This document shows positions 1 through 8,642 of a stretch of DNA of 50,668 bases, piece after piece. The notes beneath the pieces were generated by a model that made no database searches, was not told the DNA's origin, and saw nothing but the letters and a program-made list of their open reading frames with translations. Origin of the DNA: Chloroflexota bacterium (GTDB taxonomy: Bacteria; Chloroflexota; Limnocylindria; Limnocylindrales; CSP1-4); NCBI GenBank assembly GCA_003141455.1, contig PLMA01000061.1:1-50668 (forward strand), read 5' to 3'. The stretch's first letter is position 1. Each line of letters opens with the position of its first letter. The position numbers and the translations under genes were made by a program.

Positions 1-11
1 TCTGTTTCAGG

Positions 12-421
12 CTAGCGTTCGCAGACGAAGCTCATCTGACTCAGGGTGATGCCGAAGAAGCCCACCAGAACCAGCAAGGGCAGATCCTCTCGACGAACCC
101 CCACGGAGCCCTCACGTAGGCGCAGGACGACGAGGAGCGCCAGGCCGCCCACCCCCCAAAGCGGAAGACGGGAAAGGCGAGTGGCGCGATCTCGCTTAGT
201 CCGAACTTGACGATCGAGTAGTTGAGCCCCCACAGCGTCACGGCCGTTAGCAGCAACAGGTCGGCGGACGCCGCCCGGGTCTCGGGCTCGGCGGCGTCGG
301 GCTGGTGCGCCGCGGAGATTGAACGGCTAATGATCTGATACCCCCTACGTCCGGCGCTAGTGATGCGGCAACGCTGCCCGCCTGAGCAGGCTAAGGCGCG
401 ATTCGAGCTACTGTCGGGCAA
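12..421 (-). pseudogene. Broken DMT/EamA-family permease, N-terminal fragment
   Basis: Two leftward frames together encode the first membrane segments of a drug/metabolite-transporter (EamA) permease. The upstream frame gives ADLLLLTAVTLWGLNYSIVK and continues through PLAFPVFRFG. The downstream frame continues with VGGLALLVVLRLREG and LPLLVLVGFFGITLSQMSF before a TAG at 12-14. The frame changes at a run of six C (152-157); five would restore it. A full EamA protein has about 300 residues and ten helices, so this piece is truncated as well as shifted. The start (TTG at 421) is uncertain. It follows the catabolic operon in the same orientation and may once have been its last gene. The homopolymer shift could be a sequencing error, but the early stop suggests real decay. 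Confidence 0.6.
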
Positions 422-475
422 GCGCTGTAGGACTCTCGCCCAATAAGGGCCAGGCTCCGCAGTCTTGGCCGGGTC

Positions 476-493
476 GGCGCCCTGTCTGGCGCC
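476..493 (-). terminator. Short stem-loop after the leftward operon
   Basis: A perfect 6-bp stem GGCGCC with a 6-nt loop lies ten bases past the stop of the aldehyde dehydrogenase. No T-run follows, so an intrinsic terminator is only a possibility; it may instead protect the mRNA 3' end. Confidence 0.3.
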
Positions 494-502
494 ATGGCGG
501 GT

Positions 503-2041
503 CTACCGATTGCCCGGGAAGACCAGGCTGAGGGCCTCGCGCCCGCCAGGTTCCGGCCAACGCACGGTTACCATCTTCTGCTGCGTGAAGAAGCGGATGC
601 CGTCCTCGCCGCGCAACTTGAGATCGCCGAAGGCGGAGCCTCGTGCGCCGCCGAATGAGAGGTACCCGGCCGGGACGGGGATCGGGACGTTGATCCCGAT
701 CATCGGCACGTCTGCCTCGAGCTCGAAGCGGCGGGCCGCTCCACCGTCGGTGGTGAAGATGGCCGTGCCGTTGGCGTACTGGTGGCCGTTTACCATCGCC
801 ATCGCTTCGTCGTAGGTCGTGGCTCGAACCATGCCGAGCACGGGCCCGAAGATCTCCTCGCGGTAGATCTCCATCTGGGGCGTCACGTGGTCGAAGAGGC
901 TGGCGCCGAGAAAATAGCCCTCCGGATGATCGTCGAGATGAAACGGCCGGCCGTCGCGGACGAGGTCTGCGCCCTCGGCCACGCCCTTGCCGATCCAATC
1001 GACGATAGAGGCGCGATGCTCGGCCGAGTAGATCGGGCCCATGTCGACGTTGGGCTCCATTCCGGGGCCGATCTTGAGCCTGCCGATCCGATCGCTCACC
1101 AGCGGCAGCAGGCGGTGGGCGGCGTCGCCGACCGCGATGACCAGGGTCTGGGCCATGCAGCGCTCGCCGGCCGAACCAAAGCCCGCCGCGACGGCTGCGT
1201 CGGCGGCCAGCTCCATGTCGGCATCGGGGAGCACGACCATCGCGTTCTTGGCGCCGGTGTAGGAGCCGACCCGCTTGCCATTCTTGGTGCCGGTCTCGTA
1301 GACGTAGCGGCCGACCGGCGTGGATCCGACGAACTGGATCGCGTCGATGCCCGGGTGTTCCAGGATGGCGCCGACTGCCTCGCGCCCGCCGTAGACGACG
1401 TTGAAGACGCCGTCGGGCAGCCCGGCCTGCTTCCATAGCTCGGCCTGGAGCTGCGTCGCCCCGGGTGTATGGCTGGAGGGCTTCCACACGAAGGTGTTCC
1501 CGCACGCGAGCGCGATGGGATAGATCCACATCGGGACCATCACCGGGAAGTTGAACGGGGTAATGCCCGCGGCCACGCCGAGAGGCTGGCGGATCGTGTG
1601 GGCGTCGACGTTGGTCGAGACGTTCGGCGTGTTGAGCCCGGCAAGATGGACCGGCAAGCCGCATGCGAACTCGACCGTCTCGAGACCGCGCATGACCTCG
1701 CCCAGGGCGTCGGGGAAGGTCTTGCCATGGTCGCGGGTGATGAGCGCCGCCAGCTCCTCGCGGTGGCGATAGACGAGCTCGCGGAACGCGAAGAAGATCT
1801 GCGAGCGGGCCATCAGCGGCGTGTCGCGCCAGGCCGGGAATGCCCGCCGGGCGGCGGCGACGGCGGCGTCGACCTCGGCGGCCCCGCCACGGGGCACTCG
1901 TGCGATCACGGCACCAGTCGAAGGATCGTGGACGGGCCCGGTATGCTCGCGAAGGACCTCGACCGGGCGGCCGTCTATCCAGTGGCTCATGATCGGGGCG
2001 GTGGCCGCCGCCGAGGCGCCAACGCTGGCGATTGACGTCAT
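503..2041 (-). CDS. mmsA: CoA-acylating methylmalonate-semialdehyde dehydrogenase
   Basis: This 512-residue protein belongs to the MMSDH branch of aldehyde dehydrogenases. The family oxidises malonate semialdehyde or methylmalonate semialdehyde with NAD and CoA to acetyl-CoA or propionyl-CoA plus CO2, in the cytoplasm. Visible family features are GITPFNFPVMVPMWIYPIA, the NAD-loop FVGSTPVGRYVYETG, the nucleophile in FGSAGERCMA, and EEIFGPVL. The length matches the family. The ATG at 2041 is chosen because GGGAGG lies seven bases upstream; a TTG fifteen bases further up would bury that ribosome site. It is the last intact gene of the leftward operon and probably converts the pathway's terminal semialdehyde to an acyl-CoA. 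The family is certain; mmsA versus iolA as physiological name depends on the unknown substrate. Confidence 0.92.
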   Translation of the reverse strand: MTSIASVGASAAATAPIMSHWIDGRPVEVLREHTGPVHDPSTGAVIARVPRGGAAEVDAAVAAARRAFPAWRDTPLMARSQIFFAFRELVYRHREELAALITRDHGKTFPDALGEVMRGLETVEFACGLPVHLAGLNTPNVSTNVDAHTIRQPLGVAAGITPFNFPVMVPMWIYPIALACGNTFVWKPSSHTPGATQLQAELWKQAGLPDGVFNVVYGGREAVGAILEHPGIDAIQFVGSTPVGRYVYETGTKNGKRVGSYTGAKNAMVVLPDADMELAADAAVAAGFGSAGERCMAQTLVIAVGDAAHRLLPLVSDRIGRLKIGPGMEPNVDMGPIYSAEHRASIVDWIGKGVAEGADLVRDGRPFHLDDHPEGYFLGASLFDHVTPQMEIYREEIFGPVLGMVRATTYDEAMAMVNGHQYANGTAIFTTDGGAARRFELEADVPMIGINVPIPVPAGYLSFGGARGSAFGDLKLRGEDGIRFFTQQKMVTVRWPEPGGREALSLVFPGNR

Positions 2042-2143
2042 GACTGTACCTCCCAAGGATCGAGTTGGTCACACGATCTGGGCTCCTCTGTCCGAAGCCC
2101 CGTTGTTGATCGCGCTTTGTATAGAGATCGAGTGCTCCGAACC

Positions 2144-3100
2144 CTAGCGCGCAACGGCCGAACCTTTGAGTTTCAGCGCGCCGTGCGCCGCGTCCACGAT
2201 GTCCTGGACCGACATCCCATGGCGATCCAGCAGCTCGAAGTACGGGCCACAGCCTGCGAATTGATCGCGCAACCCAACCCGCTTAACGGGCACGGGCCGC
2301 GCATCGCAGACAGCTTCGGCCACGGCGGCTCCGAGGCCGCCGATTATGCTGTGCTCCTCGGCCGTGACAATGGCGCCCGTTTCCTCTGCCGCCGCAACGA
2401 TCGTCTCGACGTCAAGCGGTTTGAGGGTATGCATGTCAATGACGCGGGCTGAAATACCTTCGACCGCGAGCGACGCGGCCGCATCCACACAGCGACTGAC
2501 CATGAGGCCGGTGCCTATGAGGGTTACGTCGTCGCCGGACCCAACCAGTTCTGCCCGCCCGATGACTGGCTGGTGCGTGGACCCGAAGACGGCTGGAACG
2601 TCGTTCCGGTTGAACCGGAAATAGACGGCGCCGTCCCACTCCGCCACCTGCGGCAACAGCTTTCGCAACTCCTCGCAGTCGGCCGGGGCAACCACGGTCA
2701 TGTTGGGCAGGCTGCGCATTATCGCTATGTCGCTAATGGCGTGATGGGTGGGTCCTTCCGTAAAGGGCGACAGGCCACAGTAGCCGGCCATGATCTTCAC
2801 GTTCGCTCGCCCGTAGCAGCAGTGGGTCCGGATGGGCTCCAGCGCACGGGTGGCCAACAGGAACGCAAACGTGTTGGCGAATGGGACCTTTCCGGCGTAA
2901 GACAGGCCGACGGCGACGTCGATCAACGATTGCTCCGCGATGCCTACGTTGTAGAAGCGCGCCGGGAACTCGTTGGCGAACATGTAGCTGAAGTCGGAGT
3001 TGGAAACGTCGGCCGAAAGCGCGACGACGTCGGGGCGCGCACGGCCCAACTCAACGAGAGCGTGCCCGAAGGCCGTGCGCATGTGTTCTAGCTCGCCCAT
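2144..3100 (-). CDS. Transketolase, C-terminal (pyrimidine/TK-C) subunit
   Basis: This 318-residue protein is the second half of a split transketolase. With the subunit encoded just upstream it would move two-carbon ketol units between sugar phosphates, or analogues, using thiamine diphosphate. GIAEQSLIDVAVGLSYAGK holds the glutamate that activates the cofactor aminopyrimidine. GPTHHAISDIAIMRSLPNM and the C-terminal TK-C fold region (GAIVTAEEHSIIGGLG) are typical. The start at 3100 lies inside the end of the N-terminal subunit gene (13-bp overlap), so the two are translationally coupled; a longer start at 3172 would overlap needlessly. Split transketolases are common in catabolic clusters and often act on unusual substrates. 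Related alternatives such as DXP synthase are larger fused proteins. Confidence 0.9.
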   Translation of the reverse strand: MGELEHMRTAFGHALVELGRARPDVVALSADVSNSDFSYMFANEFPARFYNVGIAEQSLIDVAVGLSYAGKVPFANTFAFLLATRALEPIRTHCCYGRANVKIMAGYCGLSPFTEGPTHHAISDIAIMRSLPNMTVVAPADCEELRKLLPQVAEWDGAVYFRFNRNDVPAVFGSTHQPVIGRAELVGSGDDVTLIGTGLMVSRCVDAAASLAVEGISARVIDMHTLKPLDVETIVAAAEETGAIVTAEEHSIIGGLGAAVAEAVCDARPVPVKRVGLRDQFAGCGPYFELLDRHGMSVQDIVDAAHGALKLKGSAVAR

Positions 3101-3975
3101 ACCGCCATCCCTTGCTGCAACTCCCCAAGCGCCTGCTCGTATTGCTCCTTGGTGGGCACGCCGCCGTGCCACCGGTTGTCGTACTCCATGAAGCTGACGC
3201 CTCTACCCTTCGTCGTTCGCGCGATGATCACGCTCGGCTGCGCGTGTACTTCGTCCGAGCGATCGAGAGCCGCTAAGACTTCCGCGACGTTGTGGCCGTC
3301 TATCTCCTGGACGTGCCAGCCGAACGCGTGCCACTTGTCTGCCATCGGCTCGTGGGGCATCACATCGGCTGTCGCGCCCGTCTGCTGGATCCCGTTGTAG
3401 TCAAGGATGGCGACGAGGTTGCCCAGGTGATACTTGGCGGCTGACATCACGCCTTCCCAGATCACACCCGCATCGATCTCCCCGTCCCCAAGCAGCACGT
3501 AAACGCGAGCGCGTGAAGCTCGCCCGGATGGCGCGCTTGTGGCCGACGGTTTGGGAACCTCGCTACAGAGAGCCAGCGCCATCCCGGCTCCGATCGCGAC
3601 GCCGTGCCCAAGTGGCCCGGCCACGATCTCGACGCCCGGGACCTTCCGGTCAGGGTGACCCATCAGTCGAGTGCCGGCTTTACGGAAGGTCGCTAGCTCG
3701 TCCACGGAAAAGAACCCGCGGCGGGCGAGAGCGGCGTAAAGCACGGCCGACGCGTGACCCTTTGACAGCAGGAATCGGTCCCGCTCGGGCCAGTCGGGCC
3801 TCTCGGGATCGATGCGCAGATGGTGGAAGTACAGGGAGGCCATGATCTCAGCGGCTGAGAACGCACCTCCGATGTGACCGGCCTGCGCTCCGTAGACCAT
3901 CTCCAGGACATCCAGGCGGAGCCTCTGAGCGGTGCGTGAGACGTCCCGCACCAGCGCCTCGGAGTGGAAGTTCAT
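3088..3975 (-). CDS. Transketolase, N-terminal (ThDP-binding) subunit
   Basis: The 295-residue protein is the diphosphate-binding half of a split transketolase. The ThDP motif is clear: GDGEIDAGVIWEG followed about 20 residues later by LDYNGIQQTG. An N-terminal HIGGAFSAAEIMASLYF and LSKGHASAVLYAAL match the transketolase N-terminal domain. The ATG at 3975 has a strong AAGGAGG upstream. It overlaps the following C-terminal subunit gene, so the two chains are probably made in equal amounts. The operon also holds an RpiB-type isomerase and, across the divergent promoter, a transaldolase, so a non-oxidative rearrangement of sugar phosphates or sugar analogues is likely. Confidence 0.91.
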   Translation of the reverse strand: MNFHSEALVRDVSRTAQRLRLDVLEMVYGAQAGHIGGAFSAAEIMASLYFHHLRIDPERPDWPERDRFLLSKGHASAVLYAALARRGFFSVDELATFRKAGTRLMGHPDRKVPGVEIVAGPLGHGVAIGAGMALALCSEVPKPSATSAPSGRASRARVYVLLGDGEIDAGVIWEGVMSAAKYHLGNLVAILDYNGIQQTGATADVMPHEPMADKWHAFGWHVQEIDGHNVAEVLAALDRSDEVHAQPSVIIARTTKGRGVSFMEYDNRWHGGVPTKEQYEQALGELQQGMAVWAS

Positions 3976-4003
3976 CGCTTGAGTCGCCTCCTTGCGTGCT
4001 CGT

Positions 4004-4798
4004 TCAGTCGGCGAATGTCAGAGCGCCGGTCGTCGAAGAAACCCGGCGGACGTAGTCCAGAGATAGCGGGGCCTGGTCTCGGAAGCGGGTGAATGAACAC
4101 TCGAGAGCGAGTCCACCGGTATACGGAATAGCGCTCAAATAGGTGAAGATCGTGGGGAAGTCGAGGTTTCCCTCCCCCGGCGGAACCCGGCCCACGTCTG
4201 CCAGCTGAACGTGCCGCAAGTCGGCTCTGGCTTCGGCAAGGTGCCAGACCGGTTCGTCCTCCAGGTGCATGTGATAGACGTCGCCGACAACCCCAAGGTT
4301 TGGCAGAGAAAGCGATCGAACCAGGGCCAGCGCGTCGTCCAGGGAGTTGATCATGTTCGATTCGGTGCGATTCAGGGGCTCGAGCGCGAGCGTGAGGCCG
4401 GCTTTCGATGCCAGCTCGACAGCCTCGACGAGAAAGGAGATGAATTGGCTCCGGGCTCGCTCCTTGGAAAAGCCGGCCGGTATCCTCCGAGCGTCACCGC
4501 TGCCCACGACAATGATCCGGCCGCCGAGCGAGTTCGCCCTCTCGAATGCGGTTGACACCCAGCGGCGAACTGCACTCAGATCGACGCTGGGCCCGACCAC
4601 CTTCATATCGCGCGGCAGAAGGAAGGCGAATGTTTCTGCGGGGATCGCGGCCGCCTCGACCAGGCGGGCGGTTTCGAGGAACTCGCTTTGTGAGCCGCCC
4701 GGATGGAGCTCGGCGACCCGCAGTTCGAGGAAGTCGAAACCGATCTCCCCTGCGAGCCGAGCGCTCGTCACCGGGACGGAGCAGCCTATCCGAATCAT
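4004..4798 (-). CDS. Sugar phosphate isomerase/epimerase, TIM-barrel (xylose isomerase-like)
   Basis: A 264-residue protein of the AP-endonuclease-2/xylose-isomerase-like barrel superfamily. Characteristic strands end in metal ligands: FDFLELRVAEL near the N terminus, LALEPLNRTESNMINSLDDA in the middle, NLGVVGDVYHMHLED, LRHVQLADVGRVPPGEG and YTGGLALECSF near the end. The Glu, Asp, His and Glu residues in these segments would bind a divalent metal. Family members isomerise or epimerise ketoses, or act as inosose dehydratases or hydroxypyruvate isomerases, so the substrate is not defined. It lies in the leftward operon between the RpiB-type isomerase and the split transketolase. The ATG at 4798 gives a family-typical N terminus. 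Confidence 0.85.
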   Translation of the reverse strand: MIRIGCSVPVTSARLAGEIGFDFLELRVAELHPGGSQSEFLETARLVEAAAIPAETFAFLLPRDMKVVGPSVDLSAVRRWVSTAFERANSLGGRIIVVGSGDARRIPAGFSKERARSQFISFLVEAVELASKAGLTLALEPLNRTESNMINSLDDALALVRSLSLPNLGVVGDVYHMHLEDEPVWHLAEARADLRHVQLADVGRVPPGEGNLDFPTIFTYLSAIPYTGGLALECSFTRFRDQAPLSLDYVRRVSSTTGALTFAD

Positions 4799-4830
4799 CG
4801 AGTTCCTGTTCTCCCGAGGTGCCTGCCGGC

Positions 4831-5472
4831 TCAGCGCGTAGCGCCGACGGCATGCCTGGCTTCGAGCGCCCTGGCCAACTCGCGATCGGCCAGCGTGCCT
4901 ACGCCCAGCAGCTCCCAGACGCCGGGAAACTGCAGGACCGGATCGACGATGCTGGCGTCTATGAGCGAGACGATCTCCGTCATAGATCGGTGCGCCACCG
5001 CCGTCAGCTGCGCAAGCATGTCGCGGCCTTCTTGCTGGACCTCCCGCCGATGAGGCGGATACCCGACCTCACTCGCTGAGGCGAACAAGCTCTGAAACAT
5101 CAGCTGGAGATTGACCTCCCCGGCCCACCCGTAGCCCTGATTCAGACTTAGCGAGACACAGTTGCCGACGTTGACCCGGGCAAACAGCCAGGCGTCCAGC
5201 GGCTCAGTGACCAAGCCGCACACGACGTGTGGGTACTGCAGGACGGCATTGAAGAAACCCTGACCGGTGCCGCAACCGCCAACCAGGTAATCAGCGCGAC
5301 CTGCGTTGAGAAGGAGTGCCCCCAGGAATGCCGTCTGGATGTAGTTGAGCGGCGGATCGTCCGGACTCTTCATCCCCGCGTTGACGATCTCGAACTGGAA
5401 CGGACTGAGGGCCTCGATGATGTCTCCGTTGCGTCGGGCGGCGCTAGATTCCGTAACGACTGCGACTCGCAT
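4831..5472 (-). CDS. RpiB/LacA/LacB-family sugar-phosphate isomerase
   Basis: The 213-residue protein has the RpiB/LacAB fold: an N-terminal MRVAVVTESSAA strand, the signature GGCGTGQGFFNAVLQYPHV and the nucleotide-like pocket ending in FARVNVGNCVSLSL. It has a C-terminal helical extension of about 60 residues beyond the usual 150-residue RpiB. These enzymes interconvert aldose and ketose phosphates through an enediol. The Gly-Cys-Gly-Thr-Gly segment carries the conserved active-site cysteine. AGGAGG sits just upstream of the ATG. Next to a split transketolase this could isomerise a tetrose- or pentose-phosphate-like intermediate. Known relatives act on ribose, galactose, erythrulose phosphates and, in the sulfo-transketolase pathway, a sulfo-tetrose; the sequence alone does not choose. 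Confidence 0.85.
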   Translation of the reverse strand: MRVAVVTESSAARRNGDIIEALSPFQFEIVNAGMKSPDDPPLNYIQTAFLGALLLNAGRADYLVGGCGTGQGFFNAVLQYPHVVCGLVTEPLDAWLFARVNVGNCVSLSLNQGYGWAGEVNLQLMFQSLFASASEVGYPPHRREVQQEGRDMLAQLTAVAHRSMTEIVSLIDASIVDPVLQFPGVWELLGVGTLADRELARALEARHAVGATR

Positions 5473-5539
5473 GACGATCCTCCTGATCCGACCAGAGCGA
5501 CCGGCGAGAGAGCCGCGATCGACGTTGTCGGGGGTACAT

Positions 5540-6487
5540 TCAGTTGGCTGCCGTAGGTTCGGGCCCGAGGCCGAGCAGTTCCGCCGGCACCTGCTGGGCC
5601 ATGGTCCTGACTTCTGCCGGATCCATGCCCATGACGATCAGCCGGCCCGCGAATTCCCGGAAGGATTCGGATGGCGGCGGCAGCAGAATCTGACCGGAGT
5701 CGGTCGTCATACAGCAGCGGTCGACTCCGAACGACCGAGCCTCATCGATCAACTCCCTGAAGTCGACGTCGGGTTCGCCCCACAACGTCCCGATAGCGTT
5801 CCATCCCCACTCCACAACGGCTCCGTGGTCGAGCATCCACTTTCTTTCGTCGACCAGCGCCCTGTCCGGATGGAGGTGCGACAGGATGGTGCGAAGGCCG
5901 CGTCTGTTGGCCTCCTCGACTAGTACCCGATCTTCGGGGCGGCGAACGTGGCCGGTGGCGACGACCTGGTTGAACTGCTGGGCAAGATCCAGGATCTCCT
6001 GCATCGGCCTGACCATCTTGCCTCGCTCGTCGATGAGACTGATTCCCTCCTGGTCCGATCGTGCGCCGAAGACGGTCGCCGCGCCCGCGCGACGCGCCGC
6101 CTCCACGTCCGAGCGGGAGTGAGTAGTTGGCCCCATGACGATCCGGCAGCCAAGCCTCGCTGCCACTTCCGCATGGAACGGGTTCAGAACGTCGCCTTCC
6201 TGGTAGTTCAGGACGGTCATGCCGAAGACGTGCAGGTTCGGCACGAGAGGCTGAAGGACGCGTGCTAAGCCTGCGGTCGGCCAGTAGTGGGCCTTGAGGA
6301 CGATGGCCGCCATGCCCGCCTTCTCGGCGTCGTGGACGGTCTCCAGTGCGTCAAGCCGCCGCGCGAGCGCCAGGTTCTCGGGCCTGACGTCGGGACCGAA
6401 GTGCACGTGCATGTCTACCGCGCCATGCATGATCAGGTCCAGGGTCGGCGAGAATTCGTCCATCGTGACGGCCGCGGATCCCACCAT
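5540..6487 (-). CDS. DUF6282-family, amidohydrolase-like protein
   Basis: This 315-residue protein begins with HGAVDMHVHFGPDVRPE, the HxHxGPD signature of DUF6282 proteins, a branch resembling metal-dependent hydrolases of the amidohydrolase/PHP type. Other probable metal ligands are VLKAHYWPTAG, VVATGHVRRPEDRV, LSHLHPDR and a late MTTDSGQ. The order (HxH, then His, His, Asp) fits a TIM-barrel hydrolase. The ATG at 6487 is preferred over a GTG fifteen bases upstream because GGAGG then falls at normal distance. The family has no settled activity; in this operon it may open a lactone or remove a leaving group from the imported compound. The family is fairly sure, the reaction unknown. Confidence 0.8.
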   Translation of the reverse strand: MVGSAAVTMDEFSPTLDLIMHGAVDMHVHFGPDVRPENLALARRLDALETVHDAEKAGMAAIVLKAHYWPTAGLARVLQPLVPNLHVFGMTVLNYQEGDVLNPFHAEVAARLGCRIVMGPTTHSRSDVEAARRAGAATVFGARSDQEGISLIDERGKMVRPMQEILDLAQQFNQVVATGHVRRPEDRVLVEEANRRGLRTILSHLHPDRALVDERKWMLDHGAVVEWGWNAIGTLWGEPDVDFRELIDEARSFGVDRCCMTTDSGQILLPPPSESFREFAGRLIVMGMDPAEVRTMAQQVPAELLGLGPEPTAAN

Positions 6488-6590
6488 TTCTCCTTCCTCC
6501 ACGTCTTCTTAGGAGTCTGCGGTCTTGGTCAACGCAACCCTCAGACGCCAGCGACGCCTCGAAGGATCGCTTCGTTTCGCAGGCATCGTT

Positions 6591-7712
6591 CTATGCCTCG
6601 CGTCTGGTCGACGTCGAGGCTCTGGCAATCAGAGTCGGCTCCAGGACGACTTGGACGGGGGCTTGAGAGCTGCCGGCGAGTTGGTCGACCAACAGCCGCA
6701 CGGCGCGCCGTGCCATCTCTTCGATCGGCTGCGCGACAGACGTCATGGCGATGAGGGGCGAGCGGGCTATTGGGGTGTCGTCGAATCCTGCGATGGCGAT
6801 GTCTCCGGGGACTGCGACGTTCGATTCCCTTAGCGCAGCCCACGCCTCCAGCGCGATCATGTCGTTCGCACCGATGATCGCGCTGGGGAGGTTACCGTCC
6901 ATGATCCAGCGCTGGACGGCTCGAGCCCCACTGTCCACTCCGAACGCACCTTCCGAATGAATCGGTTGCAGCTGTGCGGCCGTCATTGCCGCTGCAAAAC
7001 CGGCCAGTCGATCCTGGCTGTTGGAAGCCCACTCGGGGCCGCTGATGAAGCCAATCCGGCGATGTCCGAGCCCGATCAGATGATTGGTCAGGGCGATGGA
7101 TCCGGCGCGGTTGTCCGAGACAACGTAGCTGACGACTACCGACGCCGGACGCCGATTGGTGAAGACGATGCGATGGCTCGCGCCGAGCGCCGCGAGCACC
7201 TCGTTCTCGTCGAGCCCGACCGAGGCGTGAATCACCCCATCGACGCGGTCGTGGAGCCGTTCGACGAAGTCGACCGACTCGGCCGTCTGATCGTCGGTAT
7301 TGCAGACGACCACTCCAAGACCGTGGTTGAGAGCTTCTTGGCCGATGGCTTTGGCAAGCCTCGGGTAGAAGGGGTCATCGAGGTCGCTGACCAGCAGCGC
7401 GATGGTCCGAGTGGCGCCGGCCACAAGGGCACGAGCCAGGAACGAGGGCCGGAAGCCGAGCTTCGCGATGACGTCCTCGATCTTGGCACGCGTCTCGGGG
7501 CTCACCTCGCCTTTGTCCCGGACTACCCGTGAAACCGTGGACACGGAAACCCCAGCGGCGCTGGCAACATCTTCCATGGTCGGGTTCCGACGGTCGGCCT
7601 GAATCGGCGGCGGAAGCGCCGCCTTTGTTCGACTCCTGGCACGCTCCGATGACCGTCCGCGCTCCGATGAACCCTGGATTTGCCGGGTAAGTGAACTCAT
7701 GCCAGTCCCCAT
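6591..7712 (-). CDS. LacI-family transcriptional regulator
   Basis: The 373-residue protein has a basic, disordered first 40 residues and then a classic LacI helix-turn-helix and hinge: MEDVASAAGVSVSTVSRVV at about 46-64 and LGFRPSFLARALVAG after it. The rest is a periplasmic-binding-like ligand domain (IALLVSDLDDPFYPRLAKAI, FISGPEWASNSQDRLAGF, IIGANDMIALEAWAALRE, IAIAGFDDTPIARSPLIAMT). It sits inside the catabolic operon, downstream of the transporter genes, so it is the obvious local regulator. Its operator is probably the 12-bp repeat array in the divergent promoter region. The extended N terminus makes the start uncertain; a later start near residue 46 would still give a whole DNA-binding domain. 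Confidence 0.92.
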   Translation of the reverse strand: MGTGMSSLTRQIQGSSERGRSSERARSRTKAALPPPIQADRRNPTMEDVASAAGVSVSTVSRVVRDKGEVSPETRAKIEDVIAKLGFRPSFLARALVAGATRTIALLVSDLDDPFYPRLAKAIGQEALNHGLGVVVCNTDDQTAESVDFVERLHDRVDGVIHASVGLDENEVLAALGASHRIVFTNRRPASVVVSYVVSDNRAGSIALTNHLIGLGHRRIGFISGPEWASNSQDRLAGFAAAMTAAQLQPIHSEGAFGVDSGARAVQRWIMDGNLPSAIIGANDMIALEAWAALRESNVAVPGDIAIAGFDDTPIARSPLIAMTSVAQPIEEMARRAVRLLVDQLAGSSQAPVQVVLEPTLIARASTSTRREA

Positions 7713-7769
7713 GTGCCTGGTCGGAAGGCACCTTTGCGGCGGCTTTCCAGTGGTTTCATGTCGCCGAGC

Positions 7770-8642
7770 TCACTCGCCCTCCTCCCACTTGAAGCTGAGT
7801 AGTCCATAGGGTCGGAATGTGAGGAGCACGAGCAGCATCCCGAACGCAAAGACGGTGACGAGATTGGCGGCAACGTACCGTCCCACGAGAGCCTGCGTCA
7901 CTCCAATCACGAGTCCGCCGAGCAATGCGCCGTTCAGGCTGCCAAAGCCTCCCATGACAGCGGCGATGATCCCGAACACCCCGAAGGTGAGCCCCTGGTC
8001 CACAGAGGCGTATTGTGCGGGCGCGATCATCGTGCCACCCAAGCCGCCGATGAACGCGGTTATGGTCATTGCGATCGCTCCGATGCGCTCGGCGGAAATG
8101 CCCAGGAGCTCGCTGGTTTCGCGGCTGGCCGCCACTGCTCGCATCGATCTCCCGAACGTGGTGAATCGAAGCATAGAGCCGAACGCCGCGATCAGGATGA
8201 GCGTCCCAACGATGACGACCGCGTACTGTCCGTCGATGTCGCTGCCGGCAATGTGCAGAGTAAGTCCCGGCACCCATGACGGAACCGTCTCGGGCGACGA
8301 ACCGAACAGGAAGAGCGAAATGTCGCCCATGATCCCGCTGAAGACGATTGAGCAGAGAAGCACGACATACGGGGGGCACTTACGTCGCCACAGGGGCAGG
8401 ACGACGACGTTCCACAGCAGGAAGCCTATCCCGGCAGTGATCAACGCGCTGCCTGCGATGGCTAGGGGATAGGGAAGGCCTGCCTTTTCAAGCAGCCACC
8501 AGCAACAGAGCGCCCCGAAGACGACATAGCTTCCCTGGGCGAAATTGACGACACCGATGGTCCGGTATTCGATCGAAAACCCGACGGCTATAAGGGAGAA
8601 TACGCATCCGACGGCGATACCGATGACGAGGATCGTGATCAT
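7770..8642 (-). CDS. livH: Branched-chain-type ABC transporter permease, LivH-like
   Basis: A 290-residue inner-membrane protein of the LivH family with eight or so hydrophobic segments, beginning MITILVIGIAVGCVFSLIAVG. Signature stretches are TIGVVNFAQGSYVVFGA, FGRSMRAVAASRETSELLGI with the EAA-like contact loop, and AVMGGFGSLNGALLGGLVIG. It pairs with the LivM-like permease to form the transmembrane channel. Its ATG overlaps the stop of the LivG-like ATPase gene by four bases. These importers take branched-chain amino acids, but also amides, urea, aromatic acids and other small solutes; the sugar-pathway context suggests a non-amino-acid substrate here. Confidence 0.9.
   Translation of the reverse strand: MITILVIGIAVGCVFSLIAVGFSIEYRTIGVVNFAQGSYVVFGALCCWWLLEKAGLPYPLAIAGSALITAGIGFLLWNVVVLPLWRRKCPPYVVLLCSIVFSGIMGDISLFLFGSSPETVPSWVPGLTLHIAGSDIDGQYAVVIVGTLILIAAFGSMLRFTTFGRSMRAVAASRETSELLGISAERIGAIAMTITAFIGGLGGTMIAPAQYASVDQGLTFGVFGIIAAVMGGFGSLNGALLGGLVIGVTQALVGRYVAANLVTVFAFGMLLVLLTFRPYGLLSFKWEEGE

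Noticed and set aside
408-2072. Leftward frame of 554 codons over the dehydrogenase
   Set aside because: Arg-rich shifted reading of the real MMSDH gene, with no domain.
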